Source: Bacteroidota bacterium (GTDB lineage: Bacteria; Bacteroidota; Ignavibacteria; Ignavibacteriales; Ignavibacteriaceae). From it: 10,977 nt of DNA. Made by a program: the position numbers and the translations under genes. Numbering within the stretch: the stretch's first letter is position 1; the number at the start of each line of letters is the position of its first letter. Below are positions 1-6,329 of the stretch, piece after piece. Where the stretch lies: the NCBI GenBank assembly GCA_021796135.1, contig JAJYOQ010000103.1, forward strand, positions 1-10,977, read 5' to 3'. The notes beneath the pieces were generated by a model. The model was given only the letters and a program-made list of their open reading frames with translations, did no database searches and was not told where the DNA came from.

Positions 1-513
1 GCTTTTATATGTAATACCTATATTAAATTGAACATAATAGTCTAGACCAATTCCTAAGCTATAAGCTTCAAATTCATCAAAGGAGTTATATGAATATAAT
101 ACATTCTGTCCGGAAGGATCTGTTGCTATAAATGTACCATAATCCAATTTTGAATGAATATATCCAAAGCCTGCACTTAGATTTAAACCATGTAATTCAT
201 TCTTAAAATTATAACCGATATCAACCGCACTATTTCGATAAGTCAATCTATTTAGATTAAGCCAATTAACATTTGAAGGATAAAACTGATAAGAAAGATT
301 ATTTGTCTGGCTAAAGTGCCCAAGTTGAGCTGGGTTATAATAAAAGCCAAAAGGATCATCGTTTGGTAAGGATGTTCCAATCATTCCTAAGCCATTTAAC
401 CGAGGTGATGGATTCAGATAGAGCATAGGTATTGCTGACTGAATTTGAGCTTTTAATATAGAAACGCTAAATATTAACAAAAATATAAAGTTGAATATTT
501 TGTAAAATCGCAT
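1..513 (-). CDS. PorV/PorQ-like outer-membrane beta-barrel protein, 3' end cut by window edge
   Basis: Reading leftwards from ATG at 513, 171 codons stay open to the window edge, so the C-terminus is missing. Residues 1-22 form a signal peptide (basic MRFYK start, hydrophobic core, ending LKAQ). The segment PSPRLNGLGMIGTSLPNDDP then FGFYYNPAQLG (about residues 35-64) matches the opening of PorV/PorQ-type barrels, where an Arg-x-x-Gly-Met-Gly turn is followed by a 'D-P/A-F-x-x-x-Y-N-P-A-x-L' strand. After it come alternating aromatic/polar stretches typical of outer-membrane strands. A GGAG ribosome site sits 6 bases before the ATG. It lies downstream of the sorting-domain gene on the same strand after 184 bp, so it may be co-transcribed. 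PorV in characterised type IX systems shuttles cargo to the PorU sortase. Whether this copy is the working PorV, PorQ, or another member of this expanded barrel family cannot be told from the fragment. Confidence 0.72.
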   Translation of the reverse strand, partial: MRFYKIFNFIFLLIFSVSILKAQIQSAIPMLYLNPSPRLNGLGMIGTSLPNDDPFGFYYNPAQLGHFSQTNNLSYQFYPSNVNWLNLNRLTYRNSAVDIGYNFKNELHGLNLSAGFGYIHSKLDYGTFIATDPSGQNVLYSYNSFDEFEAYSLGIGLDYYVQFNIGITYKS

Positions 514-545
514 AAGAAACTCCGATATATTTAATTTTTTTATAG

Positions 546-551
546 ATTATA
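546..551 (-). promoter_or_regulatory. possible -10 element for the PorV-like gene
   Basis: On the minus strand a perfect TATAAT lies about 33 bases before the ATG at 513, inside the 184-bp gap after the sorting-domain gene. No good -35 hexamer sits 16-18 bases further upstream. The region is very AT-rich, so chance occurrence is likely. If real, it would give this gene its own transcript in addition to read-through. Confidence 0.2.
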
Positions 552-697
552 AATAACTCCGTCTGAAAATGATTAAGTTTTTCATTTTATTTTTTTACTC
601 TTTATTATTTCACGATTTACAGCTTTAAGAACTTCCTTGATATACTTTCTCAATTCTTTTAGGATAACATTGAAGGTCAATATTGAATTTGCTATAA

Positions 698-2131
698 CTA
701 TTTTATAAGAATTAGCTTTCTCGTCTCTACGAAACTTCCCGCTTCAATTCTATAGAAATAAACTCCGCTAGCAAACTTGCTCCCGTCAAATTGAACATGA
801 TAACTTCCTGAAAGTTGTTCTTTGTTTACAAGTGTCGCAACTTCCTTTCCGAGCAAATCATAGATCTTCAATACAACTTTACTGTTAACCGGTAATTGAT
901 AACTGATAATTGTAGAAGGATTAAATGGATTAGGATAATTTTGCTCTAAGGAATAATTGCCGGGACTCTGGAGCCGTCCAGGTACGAATCCGGTGATTGG
1001 TGAAAAAAATGTTTTTGACATCCATATACCTTGTTTTCCGTTCTGTTCGTGTGTCCAAAACACTGCTACGTATGTTGTATCAGTGCTATAAAAAGAAATT
1101 TCAGGTTTATAATCATCTCCCGGTGAATTCGAAAGATTTATGGTAGTATCATTATTAGACTGCTCATAATCAAACTTTAACATTATCTCTCTGTTTGACT
1201 TCAATGAATCAGTATCATAAACTATAAAAAACGGTGTCGAATTATTTAATTTCTTTTCTGCCCTAGCAGAATTTTTTGTAAGTAATATATAAAGAAAAAC
1301 ACTAGGATTTTCGCAATTACAACTAACATTATCGCTTGTATCATTCATTATAAAACGTGAAACGATTTTCCAGACACCATTATTCATAGTTTGATACGGT
1401 TGAAAATTTTGAGGACTACCAAAAGTTCCAATATTAATATTAATGTTGTCTCCTCCGCTAGATATTTTTGTAAATACCCACTCGGGATTGGCATAAAAAG
1501 TATAACTTGCTGAATAAATTTGTCTGTTACCTGCTGTTCCTTTTTCATAACCAACATATAATTGTCCATACCAATAATACTGACCATTGCCAATAATGGG
1601 ATTTGAACAATTTACACTATCTAGCGTTATAATAGGTGTGCTAGCTGAATCTAAATACTTTAACAGCAGCTTTCCATTTTGAATCCATGCAAGAATTTGA
1701 GTGCCTAATGCTGGTGTAATGTTATCATTAAGCGAGTCTGTAATTGAAACAACATCAGATAAAGTATCATTTATAATTTCTCTAGATAAAATTTGCCAAT
1801 GATTATTAATGAAAGACTGCCAAACAATTCTTATATTATTTGAATAATCAATAAAAGAAATTTTTGGGTTTGTAATTTGATTAGTATCTGAAAATATTAG
1901 AATGTTCTTACCGGAATCCGGACTAGTTTGCCTTAAATAAATATTATATGCACTGCCATACTGATTAACCCAGCAGATAAATGAGGGAAGAGTGAATTTA
2001 GTTATTACATCAATTTGTGAATTATTTCCGGGTATTGTTATATAAGGAGAAGTTGTAAAGCTCTGTGCATGTAGAAAAGATGTGCAAAATATAATTGCAA
2101 TGTAAACGGAAGAAACAAAAATCTTTTTCAT
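698..2131 (-). CDS. secreted protein with type IX secretion C-terminal sorting domain
   Basis: A 477-residue exported protein of unknown specific role. The chosen start is ATG at 2131, because MKKIFVSSVYIAIIFCTSF followed by LHAQ is a classic signal peptide and GGGA lies 6 bases upstream. The frame stays open to 2185, but that extension puts 18 ill-fitting residues before the signal. Residues about 24-390 are beta-rich, with recurring 'I-x-W-x-x-x-x-x-x-x-I-x-S/M' pieces (for example IRIVWQSFINNHWQILSREI and VAVFWTHEQNGKQGIWMSKT), suggesting repeated sheets or propeller-like blades; this fold idea is inference. Residues 398-477 are the sorting domain: NYPNPFNPST, LKIYDLLGKEVATLVN, SGSYHVQFDG, SGVYFYRIEAG, ending RKLILIK. 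In type IX systems this domain carries cargo across the outer membrane and is removed on arrival. The neighbouring PorV-like gene fits. No catalytic motif was recognised; it may be an adhesin or structural surface protein. Confidence 0.88.
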   Translation of the reverse strand: MKKIFVSSVYIAIIFCTSFLHAQSFTTSPYITIPGNNSQIDVITKFTLPSFICWVNQYGSAYNIYLRQTSPDSGKNILIFSDTNQITNPKISFIDYSNNIRIVWQSFINNHWQILSREIINDTLSDVVSITDSLNDNITPALGTQILAWIQNGKLLLKYLDSASTPIITLDSVNCSNPIIGNGQYYWYGQLYVGYEKGTAGNRQIYSASYTFYANPEWVFTKISSGGDNININIGTFGSPQNFQPYQTMNNGVWKIVSRFIMNDTSDNVSCNCENPSVFLYILLTKNSARAEKKLNNSTPFFIVYDTDSLKSNREIMLKFDYEQSNNDTTINLSNSPGDDYKPEISFYSTDTTYVAVFWTHEQNGKQGIWMSKTFFSPITGFVPGRLQSPGNYSLEQNYPNPFNPSTIISYQLPVNSKVVLKIYDLLGKEVATLVNKEQLSGSYHVQFDGSKFASGVYFYRIEAGSFVETRKLILIK

Positions 2132-2132
2132 T

Positions 2133-2282
2133 TTAAATCCCATAATACCCAAAGTCCCGTGTATAATAATTATCACCTTGAACAATTGAAACTCCAGAAC
2201 TTATCCCAACTGATAATGACTGGCTATAAATATTTATGATTGTCAATAATGTTATTACAATGATTTTTTTTATAAAAGGCAT
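2133..2282 (-). CDS. 49-residue exported ORF, probably truncated barrel-protein N-terminus
   Basis: From ATG at 2282 there is a short frame ending with TAA at 2133-2135, one base before the ATG of the sorting-domain gene. The product starts MPFIKKIIVITLLTIINIYS, a good signal peptide, with likely cleavage near YSQ. The mature part begins SLSVGISSGVSIVQGDNYY and stops 9 residues later. That looks like the first one or two strands of a soluble-periplasm-facing outer-membrane barrel ('x-V-G-x-x-x-G-x-x-x-x-x-G-D-x-Y-Y'), which normally continues for 150 or more residues. GGGAT lies about 8 bases upstream of the start. The nearly overlapping stop/start would allow translational coupling to the next gene. 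Either it is a real small exported peptide or, more likely, the stump left when a barrel gene was deleted and its tail replaced by the sorting-domain gene. I did not find the missing barrel sequence in the window. Confidence 0.5.
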   Translation of the reverse strand: MPFIKKIIVITLLTIINIYSQSLSVGISSGVSIVQGDNYYTRDFGYYGI

Positions 2283-2534
2283 AAAATATCCCAATTTATT
2301 TTTTGATGCGCAGTACGAAGGTAATTATTTGAGGATGCATTTAAACGTTTCCCCATACAAATTAATTTGAATTTTATTTTTCGTATCCATCATTAAGCCA
2401 AATACGTTATCCCGATAAATTCTTAAATCAAATTAAATAATAAGTCTTTAACCTGCAAGAAATTTTTAGGACATAATTTGCATAATTTGCAATTAAATTA
2501 TTCTTGGACCGGTTGACGATAAAAAATAAATCTA
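2283..2534. other. AT-rich leader without a recognisable gene
   Basis: This is upstream DNA for the leftward cluster. It holds a 9-bp unit CATAATTTG twice in tandem at 2472-2489. It also holds a 21-codon minus-strand frame from ATG at 2390 with no ribosome site, which I do not accept as a gene. A weak promoter reading on the minus strand is TTGCAG, 17 bases, then TAATTT near 2430-2460. No convincing terminator or structured RNA is visible. Confidence 0.4.
2472..2489. repeat. two tandem copies of CATAATTTG
   Basis: The 9-bp unit CATAATTTG occurs twice head to tail, exactly, between the leftward and rightward operons. The next bases (CAATTAAATTATT) do not continue it. Two 9-bp copies could be a dimeric DNA-binding site or slippage in AT-rich DNA; nothing else supports a function. 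Confidence 0.5.
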
Positions 2535-2621
2535 TTAAGCTGAATCTTCACTCCAATCATCCTCATTTCCCGGAGCTATATCTTTCTCTTTTAAAACAGC
2601 TTCTTCGACTAAAAAAAACAT
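2535..2621 (-). pseudogene. 28-codon coding-like remnant with acidic tail
   Basis: On the minus strand the frame from ATG at 2621 reads to TAA at 2535-2537 and encodes a short peptide with a hydrophobic start (MFFLVEEAVLKEK) and a strongly acidic end (GNEDDWSEDSA). The frame stays open upstream to 2657, giving a near-duplicated FFLVKDK / FFLVEEA pattern that comes from the DNA repeats at 2604-2667. No ribosome site precedes the ATG. It could be the C-terminal stub of a small protein such as an antitoxin, or a chance frame; I assign no function. Confidence 0.2.
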
Positions 2622-2667
2622 AGTCAAGGATAATGGCTTATCTTTGACTAAGAAAAATTATAGTCAA
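2604..2667. repeat. two spaced inverted repeats TTGACTA...TAGTCAA, 40 bp apart
   Basis: Copy 2 is TTGACTA (2644-2650), a 10-base A-rich spacer, then TAGTCAA (2661-2667). Copy 1 has TCGACTA (2605-2611), a 9-base spacer, then TAGTCAA (2621-2627), with one arm mismatch. The TAGTCAA arms start exactly 40 bp apart, close to four helical turns. A further TTGACTA lies at 3067-3073, just before the maeB leader. The layout resembles paired operator sites for a dimeric regulator. It could equally be a small intergenic hairpin repeat: 7-bp stems with A-rich loops form weak hairpins in RNA. Confidence 0.55.
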
Positions 2668-2682
2668 GGGAAGAAAAATAAA

Positions 2683-2799
2683 TTATTCGTTTTTTGAATA
2701 ATAACCATTCCAAAATACAGGTTCTTCAACTTTTGTGCTATCTGGCAAAATATCCGAACCTCTGACGGGTCGAAAAATAGAATTCTTTCTTTTTACTTT
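2683..2799 (-). pseudogene. 38-codon C-terminal gene fragment next to a heptamer repeat
   Basis: On the minus strand a frame opens after a stop inside the heptamer repeat and ends with TAA at 2683-2685. It has no start codon of its own. The peptide includes NSIFRPVRGSDILPDSTKVE and then EPVFWNGYYSKNE, with varied, protein-like composition. The 'FRPVRG' piece resembles the end of several carbohydrate- or ligand-binding-like domains (for example DUF1566 or major-paralogous domains), but that is too short to assign. A frame of this length can arise by chance in AT-rich DNA. I read it as a possible decayed gene whose front has been lost at, or frame-shifted by, the adjoining repeat. Confidence 0.25.
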
Positions 2800-2831
2800 T
2801 TACTTTTTCCTTTTTACTTTTTACTTTTTCC
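2790..2831. repeat. six-unit heptanucleotide tandem repeat (TTTTTAC/TTTTTCC)
   Basis: Six 7-bp units run head to tail in the order TTTTTAC, TTTTTAC, TTTTTCC, TTTTTAC, TTTTTAC, TTTTTCC, so the array is also an exact tandem duplication of a 21-bp block. Degenerate pyrimidine runs flank it on both sides (CTTTC before, TTCCCCC after). Arrays of 7 bp change reading frame when a unit is gained or lost. Here no intact gene spans the array, so it is best read as an intergenic simple repeat. Confidence 0.85.
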
Positions 2832-3066
2832 TTCCCCCTGCCTTGTTCCTCTTTTATAAATTAGAATAAAATTTGCCACATTTGGGAAAAAATTAACTTT
2901 ATCGCCGTTTTTTGAATTATTTTATGTTGTATTTCAATAACTTATCAATTTTCTTTGAAATTCTAAATGGCACAATTTATGGTGTTTTATCTATTCGAGT
3001 TTTATAAAATTTACTGCTGATTTTGCCTAATAATCAATTTTATGCTGCTCAAAATTCATGATTGAC

Positions 3067-3094
3067 TTGACTATTCTTATATTTAAGCCATAAA
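3067..3094 (+). promoter_or_regulatory. candidate sigma-70-type promoter for maeB-nfnAB
   Basis: TTGACT at 3067-3072 (overlapping an earlier TTGACT at 3062-3067), a 16-base spacer and CATAAA at 3089-3094 give a plausible -35/-10 pair that would start transcription near 3100, about 60 bases before the ATG. The -35 overlaps the TTGACTA heptamer seen in the inverted repeats 400 bp upstream, so a regulator binding that motif would compete with polymerase. The -10 is only a partial match. Confidence 0.3.
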
Positions 3095-3125
3095 TGTTTT
3101 TACTGTTTTTGCAGCGAACAAAAAT

Positions 3126-3142
3126 CTAATCCAAAAGATTAG
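3126..3142 (+). other. 5' leader hairpin just upstream of maeB
   Basis: CTAATC, loop CAAAA, GATTAG forms a perfect 6-bp stem that ends 10 bases before the ribosome site AAGGAGA (3153-3159), with CTTTTAT between. It is too AT-rich to be a strong terminator. It may set mRNA stability or mark the 5' leader. Its perfection in a short leader is noteworthy but could be chance. Confidence 0.35.
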
Positions 3143-3164
3143 CTTTTATATCAAGGAGAAATAA

Positions 3165-5426
3165 ATGAAAATCCGAATCGAAGATGAGTCTCTTGAATAT
3201 CATAGCCAGGGTAGACGTGGTAAAATTGAGGTCATCCCTACTAAACCTTGCTTAACTTCACGCGATTTAGCTTTGGCTTATACCCCGGGCGTTGCCGAAC
3301 CTTGCAGATATATTGCTAAAAACCCTGATGATGTTTATAAATATACTGCTAAAGGAAATTTAGTTGCTGTTATTTCTAACGGCACGGCTGTTCTCGGCTT
3401 GGGCGATATCGGTCCGGCTGCCGGTAAACCGGTTATGGAGGGAAAAGGTGTTTTATTTAAAAGATTTGCTGATATCGATGTCTTTGATCTCGAATTGAAA
3501 AGTAAAGACCCTAAAGAAATTATCCGCGCTGTCCAGCTCCTCGAACCTACTTTTGGCGGCATTAACCTCGAAGATATTAAAGCTCCGGAATGTTTCGAAA
3601 TTGAAGAAACTCTTAAAGAAACTATGAACATTCCTGTCTTCCATGACGATCAACATGGCACTGCAATAATTTCTTGCGCCGCTCTTATTAATGCGGCTGA
3701 GGTTGCGGGGAAAAATTTGGGCGACCTTAAAATTGTGGTCAATGGCGCCGGCGCTGCCGCTATCTCTTGCTGTAAATTGTATATGAAAGCCGGTGTCAAA
3801 AGAGAAAATATTACTATGTACGATACTAAGGGCTGCCTTAATAAAAATCGTACGGATCTTAATAAATATAAATTGGAGTTTGCTACTGATTCAAAATGCT
3901 CGACTTTAGCCGAAGGTATGAAGGGCGCTGATGTGTTTGTCGGTCTCTCTATCGGCGGCGTTGTTAATAAGGATATGATTAAATCTATGGCGCCTAATCC
4001 GATTGTGTTCGCTATGGCTAATCCGGATCCGGAAATTACCTACGAAGATGCTGTCAGCGTTCGCGATGATATTATTATGGCTACGGGTAGAAGCGATTAT
4101 CCTAATCAGGTTAATAATGTTTTGGGATTCCCGTTTATCTTCCGCGGCGCTCTCGATGTCCGCGCTTCCGCTATTAATGAAGAAATGAAAATGGCTGCCG
4201 TTCGCGCTCTGGCGGATCTCGCTAAAAAGAAAGTCCCTGAAATGGTGCTGAATGCCTACGGCGGTGAGGACTTTAAATTCGGGAAAGAATATATTATCCC
4301 GAAACCTTTCGATCCCCGCGTCCTCTGGTTTGTCGCTCCTGCTGTGGCTAAGGCTGCTATCGATTCGGGTGTGGCTAGGATTAAAATAGATGATTGGGAT
4401 GCTTACGAGGAAGAATTGAAAGAAAGACTCGGTCTTTCTAAAGAAATTATCCGCGTCGCTGTTCATAAAGCTCAGAAAAATCCCCGCCGTGTGGTTTATC
4501 CCGAAGGCGAAGAGGAAAAAATTATCCGCGCTGCTCATGTCTCTTATAACGATAATATCTGCAAACCGGTGCTTCTCGGTAATCTGGAAATTATCAAAAC
4601 TAATATTGAAAATCTTGGCTATGATGAGAATGAATTCACTATTATCGATCCTGAAACTAGTAAAAAAGCTTCGGAATATGCTTCCCTTTTCTATAAGAAA
4701 CGTCAGCGTAAAGGCGCTACGCTAAAACAATCAAAAGAATTAATGAAAAATCCGGTCTACTTCGGCTCTATGATGGTTGACCAAAATGATTCGGATGCTA
4801 TGATTAGCGGCTTGACTACAAATTATTCTACTACTATTAAACCTGCTCTGCAATGCGTCGGTATTAAGGACGGCTTTAAAGTGGTCTCCGGTCTCTATAT
4901 TGTCGTTACTAAAAAAGATGTCTTCTTTTTTGCGGATACTACTGTTAATGTTAATCCGAATTCAAGCGAACTTGCCGAAATTGCTATCTCGGCTGCGGAT
5001 ACTGTTAAATCTTTTGACGTTGATCCAAGAATTGCTATGCTTTCTTTTAGTAACTTCGGCTCTACTCGCTATCCGGAAACTATTAAGGTCAGCGATGCTG
5101 TTAATATTATTCATAAGATTAGACCTGACTTGATTGTAGACGGAGAAATGCAGGCTGATACTGCTACTGTTTCTCAAATCCTCGAACAGGATTATCCTTT
5201 CAGCATATTAAAAGGTAAAGCTAATGTCTTGATTTTCCCGGATCTGAACTCGGGTAATATTGCATATAAACTTATGGCTAGAATCGGCGAGGCATCGGTT
5301 ATCGGTCCTATCCTTATGGGTATGAGAAAACCTGTCCACGTCCTGCAAAGAGGCGCTACTGTCGATGATATAATTAATATGACTGCTGTTGCTGTGCTTG
5401 ATGCTAATAAAAATCTAAAGGTGTAA
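3165..5426 (+). CDS. maeB: NADP-dependent malic enzyme with C-terminal phosphotransacetylase-like domain
   Basis: Oxidatively decarboxylates malate to pyruvate and CO2 while making NADPH, in the cytoplasm. It has 753 residues, the usual length for the MaeB fusion type. Catalytic malic domain: [10 protein letters not shown] with Tyr39, [20 protein letters not shown] with Lys94, and metal ligands at Glu136, Asp137 ([12 protein letters not shown]), Asp161 and Asp162 (FHDDQHGTA). Nucleotide domain: [12 protein letters not shown] at about 191-202, MANPDPEI, then [20 protein letters not shown]. Residues about 440-753 form a PTA-like domain starting [15 protein letters not shown]. In true Pta the late motif reads L-S-R-G; here it is LQRG (Gln728-Arg729), so the family's active-site Ser is lost. 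In characterised MaeB proteins this domain is regulatory, with acetyl-CoA as inhibitor. The start is fixed by AAGGAGA 5 bases upstream. nfnA follows after 7 bases. Malate decarboxylation is the likely direction, but the reverse cannot be excluded. Confidence 0.95.
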   Translation: MKIRIEDESLEYHSQGRRGKIEVIPTKPCLTSRDLALAYTPGVAEPCRYIAKNPDDVYKYTAKGNLVAVISNGTAVLGLGDIGPAAGKPVMEGKGVLFKRFADIDVFDLELKSKDPKEIIRAVQLLEPTFGGINLEDIKAPECFEIEETLKETMNIPVFHDDQHGTAIISCAALINAAEVAGKNLGDLKIVVNGAGAAAISCCKLYMKAGVKRENITMYDTKGCLNKNRTDLNKYKLEFATDSKCSTLAEGMKGADVFVGLSIGGVVNKDMIKSMAPNPIVFAMANPDPEITYEDAVSVRDDIIMATGRSDYPNQVNNVLGFPFIFRGALDVRASAINEEMKMAAVRALADLAKKKVPEMVLNAYGGEDFKFGKEYIIPKPFDPRVLWFVAPAVAKAAIDSGVARIKIDDWDAYEEELKERLGLSKEIIRVAVHKAQKNPRRVVYPEGEEEKIIRAAHVSYNDNICKPVLLGNLEIIKTNIENLGYDENEFTIIDPETSKKASEYASLFYKKRQRKGATLKQSKELMKNPVYFGSMMVDQNDSDAMISGLTTNYSTTIKPALQCVGIKDGFKVVSGLYIVVTKKDVFFFADTTVNVNPNSSELAEIAISAADTVKSFDVDPRIAMLSFSNFGSTRYPETIKVSDAVNIIHKIRPDLIVDGEMQADTATVSQILEQDYPFSILKGKANVLIFPDLNSGNIAYKLMARIGEASVIGPILMGMRKPVHVLQRGATVDDIINMTAVAVLDANKNLKV

Positions 5427-5430
5427 AGGA
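5425..5430 (+). promoter_or_regulatory. nfnA ribosome binding site overlapping the maeB stop codon
   Basis: AAAGGA shares its first two bases with the maeB TAA (5424-5426) and lies 3 bases before the nfnA ATG. This fixes the nfnA start and means ribosomes finishing maeB cover the nfnA initiation site, so the two proteins are likely translationally coupled. Confidence 0.7.
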
Positions 5431-5433
5431 AAA

Positions 5434-6291
5434 ATGTATAAAATTATTAAAGCCGAATTTATTGCCCCAAATGTTAAAAGGTTTCTGATTGAAGCTCCCA
5501 AAATTGCTAAGAAAAGAAAAGCCGGTCAGTTTGTTATTATTAGAGTGAATGACCATGGCGAAAGAGTTCCTCTTACTATTGCCGATTCTAATGTTGATGA
5601 CGGTACTATTACTCTTATTGTCCAGGGCATCGGTAGAACTACTAAAGAACTTAATGATTTGGGAAACGGCGATTTTATACATGACCTTGTCGGTCCTCTC
5701 GGAAAACCTTCTCATATAGAAAATTTCGGTACGGCTGTTAGTATCGGCGGGGGAGTGGGCACTGCTATCGCCTTTCCTACTGCTGTGGCTTTGAAACAAG
5801 CTGGTAATCATACTATCTCTATTATCGGTGGACGCTCTAAAGAATTCGTTATCCTTGAGGATGAAATGACTAAGGTCTGCGATGAGGTATTTGTTACTAC
5901 CGACGACGGCAGCTATGGTTATCATGGCTTCGTTACTACTAAACTTCAGGAATTAATTGATGCAAAAAGAAAAATTGACTTTGTCCTTGCTATCGGTCCT
6001 ATCCCTATGATGAAAGCTGTTGCCGAAGTTACCAGAAAACATAATATCAAAACTGTGGTCAGTCTTAATCCAATTATGGTTGATGGCACGGGTATGTGCG
6101 GCGGCTGTAGAGCTACTGTGGATGATAAAACTGTTTTCGTTTGCGTCGACGGTCCTGAGTTTGACGCTCATAAAGTCGATTTTGCTACTCTCGAAAGAAG
6201 AAATAGAACTTATAGAGAGGATGAAAAAGTGGCTCTCCAAAGCTTTACTTGTAAATCCGAAGAAGCTATTCAAAAATTAGTTAATGAGTAA
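5434..6291 (+). CDS. nfnA: NADH-dependent ferredoxin:NADP oxidoreductase small subunit (NfnA)
   Basis: Small subunit of the bifurcating transhydrogenase, which interconverts NADH plus reduced ferredoxin with NADPH. It has 285 residues. Residues 1-95 are a ferredoxin-reductase-type FAD barrel, with AGQFVIIRV and the flavin motif RVPLTI (44-49). Residues about 100-215 are the NAD(H) domain, with IGGGVGTA (104-111), IGGRSKE and AIGPIPMMKAV. The C-terminal [2Fe-2S] site is VDGTGMCGGC plus VFVCVDGPEFD: Cys222, Cys225 and Cys237. Characterised NfnA proteins use an Asp as fourth ligand, and Asp217 is the candidate here. Homologues are often labelled sulfide dehydrogenase subunit B or dihydroorotate dehydrogenase electron-transfer subunit. 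The immediate partnership with nfnB and the absence of pyrD favour Nfn. It acts in the cytoplasm and is coupled to maeB upstream; nfnB follows after 38 bases. Confidence 0.92.
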   Translation: MYKIIKAEFIAPNVKRFLIEAPKIAKKRKAGQFVIIRVNDHGERVPLTIADSNVDDGTITLIVQGIGRTTKELNDLGNGDFIHDLVGPLGKPSHIENFGTAVSIGGGVGTAIAFPTAVALKQAGNHTISIIGGRSKEFVILEDEMTKVCDEVFVTTDDGSYGYHGFVTTKLQELIDAKRKIDFVLAIGPIPMMKAVAEVTRKHNIKTVVSLNPIMVDGTGMCGGCRATVDDKTVFVCVDGPEFDAHKVDFATLERRNRTYREDEKVALQSFTCKSEEAIQKLVNE

Positions 6292-6329
6292 TATTATAAA
6301 TTGAAATATTCAATCTACCGGAGAAGTTG

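Larger units (their letters stand above)
2832..3164 (+). other. upstream region and leader of the maeB-nfnAB operon
   Basis: About 330 bp with no supported ORF on either strand. It contains a second copy of CGTTTTTTGAAT at 2906-2917 (the first is at 2688-2699), a candidate promoter at 3067-3094, a small hairpin at 3126-3142 and the maeB ribosome site AAGGAGA at 3153-3159. The long AT-rich stretch is consistent with a regulatory region between divergent operons. No known riboswitch fold was recognised. Confidence 0.45.

Noticed and set aside
677..686. 10-bp perfect palindrome TCAATATTGA after the sorting-domain gene
   Set aside because: AT-rich and without a loop or T-tract; no evidence that it is an operator or terminator.
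2326..2390. 21-codon minus-strand frame from ATG at 2390
   Set aside because: No ribosome site, no recognisable product, and short enough to be expected by chance.
2688..2917. 12-bp direct repeat CGTTTTTTGAAT at 2688-2699 and 2906-2917, considered as attachment-site-like ends
   Set aside because: The repeat is low-complexity and encloses no integrase or cargo gene.
2968..2983. Sigma-54-like TGGCAC at 2968-2973 followed 10 bases after GG by another GG
   Set aside because: The invariant GC of the -12 element is GG here, so the match fails at an essential position, and it lies about 180 bp before maeB.
3906..4538. 210-codon minus-strand frame opposite maeB
   Set aside because: Shadow of the maeB coding frame; it has no domain and maeB motifs are intact throughout.
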